From Stenopsyche tienmushanensis (Eukaryota > Arthropoda > Insecta > Trichoptera > Stenopsychidae), in the NCBI GenBank assembly GCA_008973525.1, contig WACJ01000182.1:558001-622000 (forward strand): DNA of 64,000 nucleotides. The letters run 5' to 3'. Shown here one piece after another: positions 12,126-25,311 of this stretch. How positions within the stretch are numbered: the first letter of the stretch is position 1; each line of letters begins with the position of its first letter. The notes under the pieces were generated by a model. That model had not been told where the DNA came from. It ran no database searches and saw only the letters and a list, made by a program, of their open reading frames with translations. A program made the translations under genes and the position numbers.

Positions 12126-14076
12126 CCAACATTAGCATTTTTTCATCACTTAACCATACTTCTTTTACAGAATTTTCGCGATCCGATAGCAAACGGACTC
12201 GCGTGAAGCTATCTATCTTATTGAGTATGTGCGGGATAGCCCTCGCCTCTACATTATACCAATAATCAGGAAAGAGCATTCAAGTCATTTTGTTGTGTTT
12301 TGTAATGATATTATATCGCAGGGGAGGAAGAACAACTCAGACATGTGCTTAAAGATTTTCAATAAAAACTGGGTACAATACAATAATTTTAAGTGAAGAC
12401 AAGAAAAAAAATGCAGCTTGGCAAATTTTTTATTACTTTCCGACCCTATTAAAATATCAAATCATTATGATCTACACTGTGTAAAATGCTTTTAATATAA
12501 TTTCATACTCGTTCTACATAGAAATTATCATTCCTGTTCTTTAATCTTGTTAATAGAATCCATATCGAAGTATAATTCAATGATTTTGTATCTCATATAT
12601 TGTACATGAAGCATTCAGATCCATTTCATTATGATCTTCATCCGTTTAACATTCCACATGACCTGCCCAAAACCATTTCAATTGATGACAACAATATCAT
12701 TATATGCTATTTCGCACCTTAAAAATACAAATCGTTCATCGGCATAAATTTGAAGTATTAAAACATCAATTTATAAATAAATACATCCGGCTAAATTGAT
12801 GGATCCAAACGACCCTTACAGTAATGCTAGCGCCTCCCTTAAGAGATTCTAACGTCCCTTAGGAAGCAATCCCTTTTGGGAATCACTGATTCAGAGCTAT
12901 TATGCCTTCATACATATTAATTGATAGGACTTTTCATAATCAAAACGTCCTTAACAGAGTGGTTATTCATGTTGGTCATTCCCATTTATCATTTCGCATC
13001 ATATTAAGCAAAATTATGTATGCTCACATGCAAATATATATTAAAAAGTCGCATTGAATTTCAAATCAAACTAAAATATTCATTCTCTAAGATCCGACGA
13101 TAAAGTAGACGATCGTGCCGATAATAGGATCCATCGGCCATCCATTCAGTCTTCAATTCAAATTCATTATGCTTCGCAATTTTTCTTCCGACATTTATGA
13201 AAAGAGCATGCATTTTGCATAATTATTCGCCGCTTTATATATTCTTACACGTGTCACCGAATGACTTGTGCACATAATAGCATTCACACGAGCCACAGAT
13301 TGGCGCCAAGTGCATACTCGCATCTCTCGATGCAATTAGTGCCCGTTTGCGTCAGTTCTGACACGTGCCGCGGGGTGAAATTTCGCATATGCCAAATATC
13401 TTACGTAAATGTGTACCGGACTTACGATGCCGTATGGAGCTAAACGATTTTCATTTTATTGCAGTTTGATTCTTTTTTCAGGAACGATCTTGCGGTCCGG
13501 CAGTAAAACACAGGTCGTCAAAAATATGTCGGGAAAAAGGAATAAAGTTCGATGCTTATTGCGAACTATAAATTAGCTCCAGTGCCGTTTACTATTCTAT
13601 GGAAAGAAACGGCCGTAAAGAGTTATTGGGTAATGTAGGACCCGGAAAGATTTATCCCTTCGAATTGTGAACAAAGCCGTTACTTTGTTAAGGGATGAAA
13701 TAATACTGAAGGGATGCCACAAAAGGAAATGGCACTGTCCCTTTGAATGAGGTCACGGCTTACTTCACCGCTATTACAGATATTAGGTTTGACCAATCTA
13801 TGAGATTTTTTAAGGCATTCAGCCCATGCCATGTCAATTTATTTAAGTTGCCCGAAGCCTTCGAACATCACTGAATTTCATACACTTATTTATTAAACTA
13901 TCTCATACACTATGTTCGATTGCATGCGATCATAAAGCTAATTTTCTTCTTTTTATTATATTTTTCGAATTATTTATAACACCACCACGTAAAATAGCTG
14001 TTAATTATATAACAGCGACCTCTTTATTACACATATGCTCTTTATAATACGAACGCGAAGAAAAAAAATAATGGAG
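12126..14076. other. Intergenic stretch, nothing recognised
   Basis: No recognised gene. The part at 13240-13440 is somewhat richer in G+C, with a 60-codon frame (13261-13443) that has no recognisable domain. I do not call it a gene. Confidence 0.35.
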
Positions 14077-14153
14077 AGTCGACCGATAGCCTTGGACGCA
14101 GGAATATGCGTTCATCCCGCTGGCTCGTAGCTTCATAGCAGATTTCTCTCCAA
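14077..14153. repeat. Family C short repeat, copy 2
   Basis: Second copy of the motif set at 10771-10854: gaccgatagccttgga, a ttcatcccgctgg block, ctcgtagcttcatagc and atttctctcc. Same orientation as copy 1, 3.3 kb away. Confidence 0.5.
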
Positions 14154-14546
14154 GTTCATAAATTCGAATTATATATGATAATCTATACAGAAATTAATAA
14201 AATTCGCATCCAATTCACATGGTTAATTTGTATATTCATAAAAGATCTTTGCCTATGATAAGTCAATAGATGATTACTCAAAAACATATAAGATCCGAAA
14301 AAAAAAACATTTTATTGTGATACAAATGATGACTGGCATGTCAAATTCGATCCACGATAAGGTCAAGGCATTCAATTTTGGACTGTGTATCCGCCACATC
14401 ATCATTAAATATTTTAATACAAAATGAATTTAAAATGTGCATTCCTTATTGGGACACCGTTGAATTTTTATTGACATTATATCATTGTCGTATTCATTAG
14501 TGTTCAAGATTTTTCAGAAAAACCTAAGTGTCACTGCCTTGTTTAC

Positions 14547-14924
14547 CTGCTTGGTACCCGGCGCGTTGCTACCACAGAAGTAATACGTTTAAAAATATCG
14601 TTTGAAATTTGAAGAATTATAAAAATGAACAAACATACAAACATTATTTTTTATATAAAGGATCTACTTCAAGTTAATTTTACTATGCTTATATTATTTT
14701 AAAATGTACAAACTATAAGTTGGCAAAGTTTTATTGTTTTTGAATGAACGGTATGGCAGCGCATAAAATACGAACAAACATATATTTATTTTTGTATATT
14801 AGACTATACTTATGTTACTCGCACAATCCTTAGCAATAAGTAGACGAAGTTTTATCGCAATCTAATGAACGGTATGGCAGCGCATCTCATACGAACAAAC
14901 ATATATTATTTTTTATATATTAGA
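14547..14924 (-). mobile_element. Helitron-type element(s) in tandem
   Basis: Read on the minus strand, the block at 14662-14547 starts TCCTTTATATAAAAAATAAT, continues GTTTGTATGTTTGTTC and ends GCAACGCGCCGGGTACCA. It matches the complete mini-element at 25312-25462, but the expected terminal CTAG is changed to GCAG. Upstream on the same strand, at about 14924-14804 and 14803-14683, are two successive copies of a Helitron 5' region. Each carries gtttgttcgtat, atgcgctgccataccgttca and a cgataaaactt-like block. The layout (5' piece, 5' piece, mini-element) resembles 25190-25462 with one extra duplication. It is non-coding. Confidence 0.65.
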
Positions 14925-16499
14925 TTATATTTAAATTCTTAATTTTTTCAAAAATATTAAACTATCCTTAAAACTTATTTTTCATTTTGAATCAAATATA
15001 CTGAGTCCTCGACTTACATGCTTTCGTACTTACTATAAATTACTTTATGAAGAAAATAAAAGAGCTACAGTAAAAAGAGCACTAGACAAGTACTTCAATA
15101 ACTTAGATAATAAAGGAATAAAAGCATTAAGGTTTCTTGAATCTATTTACATGAGTAGTTGATACAAGTTTATTTTCATTCAAGTACTATTTTAAAAAAT
15201 AGATCGTATTTCAGATAAGCCAGTTCAATTGAACGTATGCGAGATTTTAATCTCTGGAGCGAATCGCTTACATCAGACACATTTAATTTATAATAAAATG
15301 ATGTATATTCTCAATGTTCCAATTCCAAGATCTTAATTTAGAGTATTTTACATCCGCATCTTGTTTGTTTTACTTGTTCCAAAATATTGATACACGTGGA
15401 AGCATTTGGCGATCGCCCAACTTAATACGTTTTTGATATACGCGATTGCTTCCAGGAACCCATTTATTAAGTTGTAACTAATTCTTTTTTGCGAAAGAAC
15501 GCGCATTGTTTCCACGTGCTAAATCAGTCGAATTCGCAGATAGTTTTGTATGTGTTCAAGCCCTTAAGTGTGAATATTTAACACTGTTTACACGCGGGAT
15601 ACTAATGTCATTCGTCATGACGCAATACTTTTGTTATTGTAATTTGACGATAAATAAAATATTCGACTGTATTGCGCCATAAAATATGTTTATTAACAAT
15701 TAATGGCGCTATAAAAGATCGATGGCGGACAGTAAAAAATCATACGAAATTCAGAAAGGCATAAAAACGGCTTTGCCATAATCGGAAAACTGCCTCGGAG
15801 TGCCGAACGATTTATGTCCGGAGCCTGCGGGTTGTTCAATTAAGTTGGCAAATAAGCACGCTAGTAGCTTAATTGAACAAACAACTCTCTGATTAAGGAT
15901 GGGTTATCGACTCACATCTGACCTCAATTGAGCCATCTCTATTTTAAATCAAATTTCACAACGTCAACTCGATAAGTTTGTCAACCGAGTGTGATTCTCT
16001 GCCGAAGAAAATCTGCTCGTAAGACTCAATCAAGATAACACATCTCCAGCCTTGATCGGACTAAGCCGTGTCACTGGTGCGATGTCGCAATCAAAACCAC
16101 GTGCTTTTCGATTCACACCTATTGTAATTTATTTCAAAATAATCTGACATTGAATATAAATAACGGGCGCCGAAAATAGAAAGTGCAAATTTATTCGCGA
16201 ATAGGATACGGAGGTCCCAATTGATTGTTTAGCGCCCATTAAAATGAGCACACAAAGATGATCAAACAATTCGATTATAAAACCTCCGAAACTTTCCACC
16301 GCGGAATCATATTCAAGGCGCAAATTTTAATTATATTAACCGCTTAAGCTACCATATCGTATGACATACGTTTCACGAATTCAAACCAAATATAATTCTA
16401 TAAACAGATCTATCAAATGCTTAAATAATTCTTCAAGGACTATGTTATAATTTTAAATCAATAATAATGCATCATAGTTCTATCTTCTATATATTTATA
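14925..16499. other. Intergenic stretch, nothing recognised
   Basis: No gene or named repeat identified. The 64-codon minus-strand frame at 16129-16323 has no recognisable domain. The 15780-16110 part is less AT-rich than its surroundings but carries no gene that I can name. Confidence 0.35.
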
Positions 16500-17035
16500 C
16501 AGGGTGCTGCAAAATAATATTAAAGCATCGAGTGTTTCGTCATTTAGTCTGGATCTGATTTTAGAAGCCAGGCAACTTGCTACTGAAAATCCACACTCGT
16601 TGGAGGTATCGTCATCAGATATTTAAATGCTAGTTCGAGTTGATGACCGCGTGAGTCCCCATTTTCATATAATACTATCAATGTGACTGATAAAATTCCT
16701 TTCTGCTGAGACACGGACTAAAACTCGCAAAATTCCCGATTCCCCAACAAATTATTTATTTCCGTCACTGCAGATGAATACTTATATACTATAATACTTT
16801 GATGTGATTCGTGATTACATTACGGAGGAATACAAAAATTTTGAACCCCGTATCTATTATATTTCATATCGATATTCCCATTATTAGAGGCGAAGTGTAG
16901 TAAATACATCACCGGTAAAAAGAGGTTAATATAACAATTCCCTACTTAGGACATAGGGCCTATATGTAAAACGTAGCAAAACACAACCCTTATCTCCAAA
17001 AAAAAATATTGGCGGTTCAAATACCAAACAGCCTG
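16500..17035 (-). mobile_element. Composite element: family B ends around hAT DNA
   Basis: Starts cagggtgctgcaaaat and ends accaaacagcctg, both flanked by TA, the usual target of Tc1/mariner elements. The outer right part (about 16940-17035) is a family B right end (ggacatagggcctatatgt, aaacgtagcaaaa). The interior from about 16520 to 16935 is hAT DNA in minus orientation. It includes the C-terminal dimerisation region (reverse complement of gtttcgtcatttagtctgga) and the tccgtcactgcaga and attacggaggaatac blocks. Relative to the other copies the hAT coding part has an internal deletion near 16590, so no transposase is encoded. Confidence 0.6.
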
Positions 17036-17604
17036 TATTTTTCTTCAATGTCAAACACTCGCCTAATGTGTCACCCAGATGAACGTTTTGAAAATGCTTC
17101 TGAGGTCTTCAAATTGACATAGGACTAAGCAACTTTTCTTGAATGATAGTGGCTGAAGAGCATTTTACACACAATAGTATATTGCCCAGCCTTTCTCATT
17201 CAAGACCCACCATTCCAGTTTCAATTTTTTTTTCAAGTTTCTTATTTTCAGCTTGTACCATGATTTGGATCATTTGGTACGGCGGTATCAGAAGATCAGT
17301 ACAAATATATATTTGATCGTAATGAATAAGATTTAAAGTTCATTGATATCGATAAAATCAGCATTATATAACAATCGCACGATCAGATCAAATCGACGAA
17401 ATCTAATGGTGGTGATTATTTAAGCTTGGGCGGTTAATCGATTTGGTCATGAGCATGACAAATATATGCATTTATTTGCCGATTATGCTGGAATGCACGC
17501 ATTGATAGTGAAAGTTATCCGAATTCAATTTTTTTTGTCATAGGAAAAAATCTCGTTCTTCGCACAAGAAATTTTGAAAGATCGAGCTTAAAATTTAATA
17601 AATC
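17036..17604. other. AT-rich intergenic stretch, nothing recognised
   Basis: I see no gene or repeat I can name. Confidence 0.35.
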
Positions 17605-17920
17605 TATACTTATCATCCGTACAAATCCACTTATCTGTCAGGACCGCCGTAGCGTGTATGAATCTTGTATGTAAATAAATAAACACTGTCACACAGTATT
17701 CAGTCATTTCTTCAGGTAAACATAAACAATACAAATCGATTCATTATATCATTCACATATCATTATTAGTCGATAAATTTGGGTTAATGATTTATACAAT
17801 CGTACGATGTACGCATGATACTCTCTCCATCTCTGTTTCTTTATCTGTCTGTCTCCGAGCTCAACGTGTAAGAATTATCTTTCTGGATCAATGGAATTCG
17901 GACACAACACTGTGTCTTAC
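17605..17920 (+). repeat. Family A interspersed repeat, copy 2
   Basis: Carries cacttatctgtcaggaccgc, gtaaataaataaacactgtc, tcgataaatttgggttaatg, acaatcgtacgatgtacgc, a gtctgtctccgagctcaacg block and tggaattcg. The 5' end is truncated relative to copies with the TTAA start. Confidence 0.7.
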
Positions 17921-19199
17921 CTCTTTAAGGGATCAAGCATCACTATTAGCCCATAAACGGTTTGAAAACTTAGGTAGACTATGATTTCAAAATGATTTAT
18001 TAAATGATCCATTTGGATATAAAACATGCAGTTAAATTTTGCAGTTTGTAAATATACAGATAATCTCATTGCGAAAGCATACGACAGTTTCTTAATTGAC
18101 CTGCTCATGTAAATTGCAAATAAGATGGGCATTTATGCACCGAGCTCGTTTCTCCACGGCTTAAAATTCAGTCGCATGTTACATAAATATATACTATAAA
18201 ATTTAATCATGATTCCAAAAGTCGCATATTAAATTCAAGCAAACGATCGTAAATTTCAATAAATGGGTCAAACACATACTCGCAGGAGATGAACGTCCAG
18301 CTTCACAGACAAACGTCATCTTTGCGTCCGCACGGCGCATTGAGCGGGCTTTGATTTATATCCCGGTTCGCATTTATTTCGATTCGCATAATTTACGAAC
18401 GCATAGGTCTCCACGGCATAATAAGCTATTCAAATCGTTAATTTTTGGTTGCGTAAGAGTACCTTCTAGGGCGTTCCATTGATATGAGCAGTCAGTGAAA
18501 GGGACTGTTTGGAAAACAATTTCTCGCACGGTAGACAGCATCGGAATCGGACCATTTACATATTATGCAAATCCGTCGGTTTCTAACATCCATGTACAAA
18601 TTAGATAAATGCTGTAATAACATGTGCTCGGCGGTCACATTCGTCATATTGATTTATCGACTGGGGTATTCGGATTGATTTATTTGCTTTTTAATCTTCC
18701 ATACAAGAGCGATTATTTATTTGAGCGAAACGAATGCAAATGGAGGCTAACTTTGACACAATCGAGGTGAAATTGCCTTTTTGGTGAATAAACGAGTCGG
18801 GATCGGACAAATGACTTTCTTCGTCAATTGGTTGCCATTCATCATTCCAGGCTATCATCAGATTAGCTGGACTCCAATGGGGCAACATGATCAAGTAGCG
18901 AATGGCCCATTTGAGGAGCACGCCCATTGCTTACAATATAAAGGTGGGTCAATGTATTATAATAATGTTGAGCAATCATATTATTTTGTTGTGTGTATTA
19001 AAATCAGAATTCCCCCCACAAATAACAAAATCCCACAAAGATCCCTCAATTTACGCTGAGTTTGGTAATAATGAAGACCACTACATTAAAATGTTAAGTA
19101 ATCAATGATAAATCAAATTGAAATATTTTTGTGGTACAGTATAAAAATACTCATATTTTGTGAACATTTTGTTTACTACCTATATGTAGTCCATCAAAA
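17921..19199. other. Intergenic stretch, nothing recognised
   Basis: No gene recognised. Overlapping short frames on both strands at 18691-19108 (up to 92 codons) have no known domain and no codon pattern that stands out. Confidence 0.35.
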
Positions 19200-19787
19200 A
19201 GTATACCAGACAAAGAAATCCAGTGGTGTCAGGTCTGGAAGCCGTGCGAGCCACGGAATAAGGCACGTCCCCAGACAAAGAACTCCACTGGTGTCAGATC
19301 TGGAGATCATGTGAGCCACGAAATAAGGCCGCCAAAAGAAATAATTTATACTACAGAAGCGCTCACAAAAGAAATCCTAATTGAATTCCGAATTCAAACA
19401 ACTACAGTTGAAATAAGGAAAACGAGGCAAAAGTGGCCATTTTGAACAAATTTTGTAAATAAATTTAATAAAAATATCTTAACCATAAAAAGTTTTATCT
19501 TAACCCTGACCCCGGCAAACTGGAACCTCTTCAAGTTTAACGACTTATTGACTGATTTTTATGACATGTACCATATCGTTGGAAAGGGTATAATTTAGAG
19601 ACATTTTAAAATCTAAACTAAGTTCAAAATAGTTGTTTTTATTTTTGTTTATAGAATTTGGAAGTTGATGTTTTTACAAAATTTCGACAACCCTGACATT
19701 TAGGACATAGGGCCTATTTGTGAAACATAGCAAATGATTAATTCCAAAAAGCAAATAAAAAGGTCGATACACGTGTAAAACACCCTG
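19200..19787 (-). mobile_element. Family B element with two 65-bp repeats
   Basis: Two copies of a 65-bp unit start at 19209 and 19274. On the minus strand the unit reads W-L-A-R-S-P-D-L-T-P-L-D-F-F, which corresponds to the third catalytic aspartate region of Tc1/mariner-type transposases (compare mariner SPDLAPSDYH). Downstream come aaccctgaccccggcaaact, tcaagtttaacgacttatt and gaaagggtataat, then the right end ggacatagggcctatttgtg and tgtaaaacaccctg, followed by TA. Because 65 is not a multiple of three, the tandem copies cannot be read in one frame. The left end is missing. Confidence 0.7.
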
Positions 19788-22143
19788 TATATTAGGGCTT
19801 CGAACCGGAACTGAACTGAAAACCGATAAAAACCTTTATTTTGCTGGATACTTAATATCGATTTTTTCGGTTTGGTACTCAAAAGAGGGTTTGGTTGATT
19901 TTTGTGTTGATATAATAAGTGATATTCAGCATTCTTATGTAGAATTTGTTTGATTATATTTATCTTGATCTACTCCTACTTCCTGTAATCTACTTTTTGT
20001 TCATCCTGTCAATTATCCTGTTAAATCAATACTTCAGAAAAATTGTTAATATTCCAAATTTCAGCTTTTAGTCTCTTATTGCCCAAGTTTTGATATAGTG
20101 GTTTAGATCCTGGACTCTTACTGTATAAGTTCATTATTTTGTTTCATGTTGCTTCATTTTTTGTGGAACGTTACCCAAAATTTGGATAAGCTCAATGCTT
20201 TTTTAACACTTTGGCGTACACAGCCGTCAAATCCCGTCTGGTGGCAGCAGATAATATGTATATATGTACTTGATTTTGCGCTAGATAAGTCTATGCATAT
20301 CGTCTTCGTGGACACTTCAAATCTTATCTCACATCGGCGAAACTCATTAAAACGAAAACAAACTAAAGCGGCTCAAATTAATCAGAAACGTTAATGCAAA
20401 TTTATTGCAGAAACATAATACATTATTAATATTCTTAATTAATTTTGACCTCTTTCCCTAAAGATTTGCGATGATAGCTTAAGCTATATAATTTTGAATT
20501 TTGCTTAAAATTTTATTATTGAAATCGTGCATTTAATTGATATTCTTTCGCTCCAAATATGTTATTAAAATATGGCTTAAAATACTCCAATTTTTCATAA
20601 TATATGTGATACGTAATCACATCAGGCCCTGAGTCAAATGAGCTGATGGTTAAATGGTGAAAGGTGACTCTTATACCCAACGCTTTTATGATTATGATTA
20701 TTAATATCCATTCAAAAATATACCTTTGTGTGTAATATTCTTAACGACCACGATTTTATTTGACTATTAAGTAAGAAAAAGTGGACTAAATGGTGATTTT
20801 CAAAGAAGTATTCAGCAAAAAATGAGTTCAATCTAGAATAGAGATTGAATAGAAAAAAGTTATGAAATATAAGGTTGTTTTCTTTACTTTGTTCCCCTTT
20901 TCTGTTAGGGGCCTTTCATATTCAATGAAAAAATCATTCAAAAGAAAGTTATCCCAAAATAAATAAATCCTTTCCCGCCTCATAGGACATTCGCAAAGCT
21001 CAGTTTCAACAATTTACTAAAAGCAATCCGGGCGTGTGCGTCCGTATCAAATGGCAAAAAAACGTGTAATCCGTCAACAGAGTAAACAAAAATAAATACT
21101 TGACTTAAAATAACTTTAGCGACCGAAAGCTTGCAAAAGATCGCAACCAGAAAAAAAAACAGGAAAGCGACCCTTTAAAAGATTGGTTTACGTGTTTATA
21201 CTTTATGAGGACGTAATGACAAACGACCCTTGATGGGGTGGTAATAGGAAAATGTTTCTTATGCCCTCGTCCCAAGGGTGCCGCCTCGCTTGCGCCCCCC
21301 AAGACTAGGGTCAACCCATTTGTTGCAACAAAGCATCCTGCACAATGGGAGCTGAATTGTACTCGGAGGTTGTATATCTACGAGGGGAATCGCAGGTATA
21401 AATCATTCGAGTGTATCTAGGAAATTAAGTATTCTCAAACTTGACAGAGGTCTCTGAGCATTTCATGCAAATAAAACTGCAAATTCAATAAGGCATCATT
21501 TCGAGCGGGTGCGCTAATATAACTATGGCAAGGGTGTTATCATCTGTGTATAGTTTGGCAATATACATATTTGAATACACATCTGAGGTCAACTTTGGCT
21601 TGGAAATGTTTATCTTTCAGCGAGATCGTCCTCTCTCGCAAATTTTCGTAGGAAAGCTTCCGAAACCAATTCCACTGAGTAAACAAATCCTCGGGGGGTT
21701 ACAGGAAGATGTTCTTTAGACCAATATTTGCGCAACTTGGCCTCGAAGCATTAAGCCGTTCTGTTATACAAATCTATCTCGATATGATCATGAATTTTGA
21801 ACTTTTTGGGTCAATAATGGCAAGAAATTAATACGAATTATGTAAAGCACGTAATTAAATGCTAAATTAATTATAAATTTAAAGCTTCCCCATGGGTAAT
21901 CCTATTATAAAACCGCAGAAGCTTTCCTATATATGACAACTTTGATGAGGGAGCTTAAAAATTGTTATTCAACATGACTGATAATTAATGTAATCCTAGT
22001 CAAATTAAATTTAATCATGACATCAACTTCGTAACGTCTTTATGTAACTGATATAAATGTCGATATTTGATTCGCTATAAATGTTAATTATAACCATTAT
22101 GCTATGAGACTGATTGATATTTATTAAAGACTTTTACGAAAGC
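19788..22143. other. Intergenic stretch, nothing recognised
   Basis: No gene or named repeat. A less AT-rich part at about 21200-21400 contains overlapping frames on both strands (60-69 codons) without recognisable domains. The 82-codon frame at 20146-20394 is likewise unrecognised. Confidence 0.35.
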
Positions 22144-22582
22144 TTAAACCTTGAGTAGTGAGTTAATTTAAAAGCATCAAAATCTTATATGCTATATTTA
22201 TTTATCCGCCATTTATTATCGTACAAATTCACTTATATGTCAGAGCCGTCGCAGTGTGTATGATGCTTGTACATAAATAAATAAACACTGTCGATAGCAT
22301 ACAATATTCGGCCATTTCTTCAAGTAAACATAAACAATACATTTGAAATTGATTAATTATATAATTTGCACATCATTATTAGTCGATAAATTTGGATTAA
22401 TGATCTATAAAATCGTACTATGTACGCAAGAAGCTCTCCGTCTCTGTCTTCCATACACAGTTACCGAACTGCAAGGCGTTTTATCCATTTTTGTCTTTCT
22501 CCGAGGTCAATGTATAAGTATGCTCTTTCTGAATCACTGGAATTCGCTCGCAAATAGGCGATCATCCTACCATACAGGTTAA
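22144..22582 (+). repeat. Family A repeat, copy 3, TTAA at both ends
   Basis: Begins ttaaaccttgagtagtgagt and ends ccatacaggttaa, so TTAA lies at 22144-22147 and 22579-22582. All internal landmarks of family A are present in order. TTAA at both ends suits a piggyBac-type target duplication. However, the right end is not an inverted copy of the left end, so the right TTAA may be chance. No transposase frame is present. Confidence 0.7.
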
Positions 22583-24154
22583 CATAGTATGAAATAATAT
22601 TTAAGGATGCTTTCGCGACTTGATCTTAATTTTCTTTAAAGGGCAGTAGAAAATATCTCAAAATTATTGTTAATTTTATTCAAAAGGATTTTCTGGAGTG
22701 CATAAATTCCATCCTTTTTTGCTTCTTAACACTTATGAAGTGTGGAAATGCTAATAATTTATTTTTGCTACTTGGAATATTATTCTTATCCATGTGATTA
22801 TTCGAAACAATTGATTCTCTTTATACCTCCCTAATATAGTTATTAAACAACTGCCACCTCCCGTATCAACTAATCGCTCCAGAGTCATATTTATCCATAT
22901 TGAGATGCACACAATACGCTTGCCCTACAAATAATTGAATACATAATAATATGTCGACGTTGGAAAAAAGTTTGAGAATGACTCGTATGAGACTCGGAAA
23001 AGTATTTTGTCACAGCAAGATTAGAAGTTATTCTTCTCGTGTGCGCGTGAAATGTTAAATTTGTCAAAGTAAGTGGTTTTAACCTTTTTTGTGCAGTAGT
23101 TCAAGTGTTGGGGGAATTGGGCAACAAGCGAACGTTCTATGCAAACACTGCAAAGCCTATTAACTGTCATTTGAACAATTATACAATTAAATTAGCACCT
23201 GCACGCCAAATAGGATAAACATATATTTGTATAAATTTCGACACAAAGTCCTATGACAAAAAGTACTGGAAAACTTTTCCACGACGAAAAAAAGTGTGAA
23301 TAGCAAATCTGTTTGCTCAGGCGACTTAGCGGACAATAAGTGCTAATTAATAACACTTTGATAACGTGGAAGCGCTATGAATCACGAACTCGCATAAATA
23401 TGTATGTTGAAGGTAATGTAGGAATCGGCATTACCATAAAAAAGTAACAGTTGATGGATATTGACGGCGTTTCCGTATCAGCTTCCGCCAGAGGCAGTTT
23501 CTACGACCCTTATGAGGGTGCTGGGTGATTCCGGCCCAGATTTGGGGTAGGACGATAAGGAAGGGCCAGGACGCTTGGTTCTGAATGTATTTGTGTGTCT
23601 ACTATGTTTTTAGGAGTTCAAGTACATTCGTATTCCATAGCAAAAATACATTATGCAAGACTTCCTTTGAATATTTCTTCATTTTTATATATTAGATAAT
23701 AATAAATTTGTTTTATATTAAAAATAATCTGCAGCTGAATTTTGATTTAATACATACGCCACATGGATATTTTGTATAATATAAATTACACATGACCCAT
23801 GCACGCTTACAAATCATGCTAATTAATACACACACATGACCATGCATATACTCGCACTTAGACACATATGAATGCTGAGACAATAAAAAGTACGCATATG
23901 ATAGATTAAGTCATTATTCTATCTATTACATTATATAATATGTATAATTAACCTTATGAATATCATTGCATCACACAATATTGGTGGAGATGGTACAAGG
24001 ATTGACGAAATCTTGTTATAATCTTGGCAGAATGGTTCTCGTGAACCCAAAAACGACGGTCAAAGGACTGTAGATAAAATTGGCCTTAACGTCACAAAAA
24101 ATGAAACGCTTCCCCTCCTTCAGCTTCAGAAAATAGAAAAAGGAGGGAGAATCG
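22583..24154. other. Intergenic stretch, nothing recognised
   Basis: No recognised gene or repeat; AT-rich throughout apart from a short G-rich patch near 23500-23580. Confidence 0.35.
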
Positions 24155-24440
24155 TTTCTAGTCCCCGGGTCTCATACGTCTCGGGTGGGTGTTAGACTCC
24201 ACGATGCCCACTCATAAAACCCTAGGGGAGGGGGCTCATAGGCAACGGTAGCCCAGCTAACATGAGTTGGGTACGCAGGTCACCCAGTTCTGCGTACCTG
24301 TAAAGGGGTGTATGGAACTGCCGATTACAGAGGTTGGTGGAGTCTGTGTCAAAGGCATCACCACTAACCTTAAAAAACCTACTGCAACCATATGCCACGC
24401 TTCTACTGTATGTGTGTGTAGTAGCATAAAGCATCCGCTT
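24155..24440 (+). mobile_element. R1-like non-LTR 5'-region fragment, copy 1
   Basis: Contains gggtgggtgttagactccac, gatgcccactcataaaaccc, ggtagcccagctaacatgag and gtggagtctgtgtcaaaggc. The first two words also occur, on the minus strand, at 39220-39260, and the last two at 51045-51170. The three loci together look like parts of one 5' region of a non-LTR retrotransposon, adjacent to an ORF1-like frame at 38760-39077. R1-type membership is an inference. Confidence 0.45.
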
Positions 24441-25189
24441 CATCAATAACATGCCTATTTTACTATATATTACACAACGAATGGAGCAATTATTTAGCTA
24501 ACATTGTGAAACATACAAAAAGCTTAATTCAAAAGTGACAAATCTGTTGAAGTTGAAGAAAATGAAAATAGCGTTAATTAGGCAACCGTACAAAGCAATC
24601 AATTCAAAGTTGAGGACATAAAGAGGAGGAGTTAAACATAGTTTTAAATATTCTAGTCCACAATATATTTAGCTCCTCTATTTTAATATTCACAGAGATG
24701 TAATCCCTTTTCCCACTTGGAATACGCAAAAGGTATTTTATGAAAGTTTAAAGAGATAAATCGCTTGGAATTCTCCTCCCGAAATCAAAGGGTTGCTGAT
24801 ATTTATAAAATCTTTTAATTTTTAATACATAAATTTACATACTTAACTCCCTTCTGCTTATCAAGATTGATTCAAGCCCTAAACTATTTTTAATTAATTT
24901 TCATTACAATTAGCATATTTGTTTGACGTTCATTAATTTTTAATGATTCCCTATAATGTTTCCGTCCAAAAATATATTTTTATTATTGTAGTTTTCTATT
25001 TAGATTATGAGAGTATTCTTCAAATATTCTACTTTTACTGAGGTTAAACGAGAATATTATATTTTGATAGAAGATCCTATAAGAACTCAAAATTTTGAAT
25101 TTTATTATATTGTCCTATTTGTCACTTCATTCAAATTCCAAGTTTTAACAATAGATAACAGTCCCTTAAATCTTTTTGATGCAGAAGAA
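24441..25189. other. AT-rich intergenic stretch, nothing recognised
   Basis: I see no gene or named repeat. Confidence 0.35.
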
Positions 25190-25311
25190 TCTTTGTTTGT
25201 TCGTATGTAATGCGCTGCCATACCCTTCATTCGATTGCGATAAAACTTTACCAACTTATTGTTTGCACGTTCTCAGATAATATAGGTATAGTATAATTAA
25301 CTTACATTAGA
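25190..25311 (+). mobile_element. Helitron 5'-end fragment
   Basis: Starts tctttgtttgttcgtatgta, then atgcgctgccatacccttca, ttcgattgcgataaaacttt and ccaacttattgtttgcacgt. This is the same 5' region seen, inverted, at 14683-14924, 35806-36085 and 38364-38574. It runs directly into the complete mini-element that begins at 25312. Confidence 0.6.

Noticed and set aside
17787..17984. Plus-strand frames with IYTIVRC at 17787, 22343, 44327 and 60801
   Set aside because: The similar peptides come from the family A repeat and its gtctctgtct run; there is no constraint on the frame from copy to copy.
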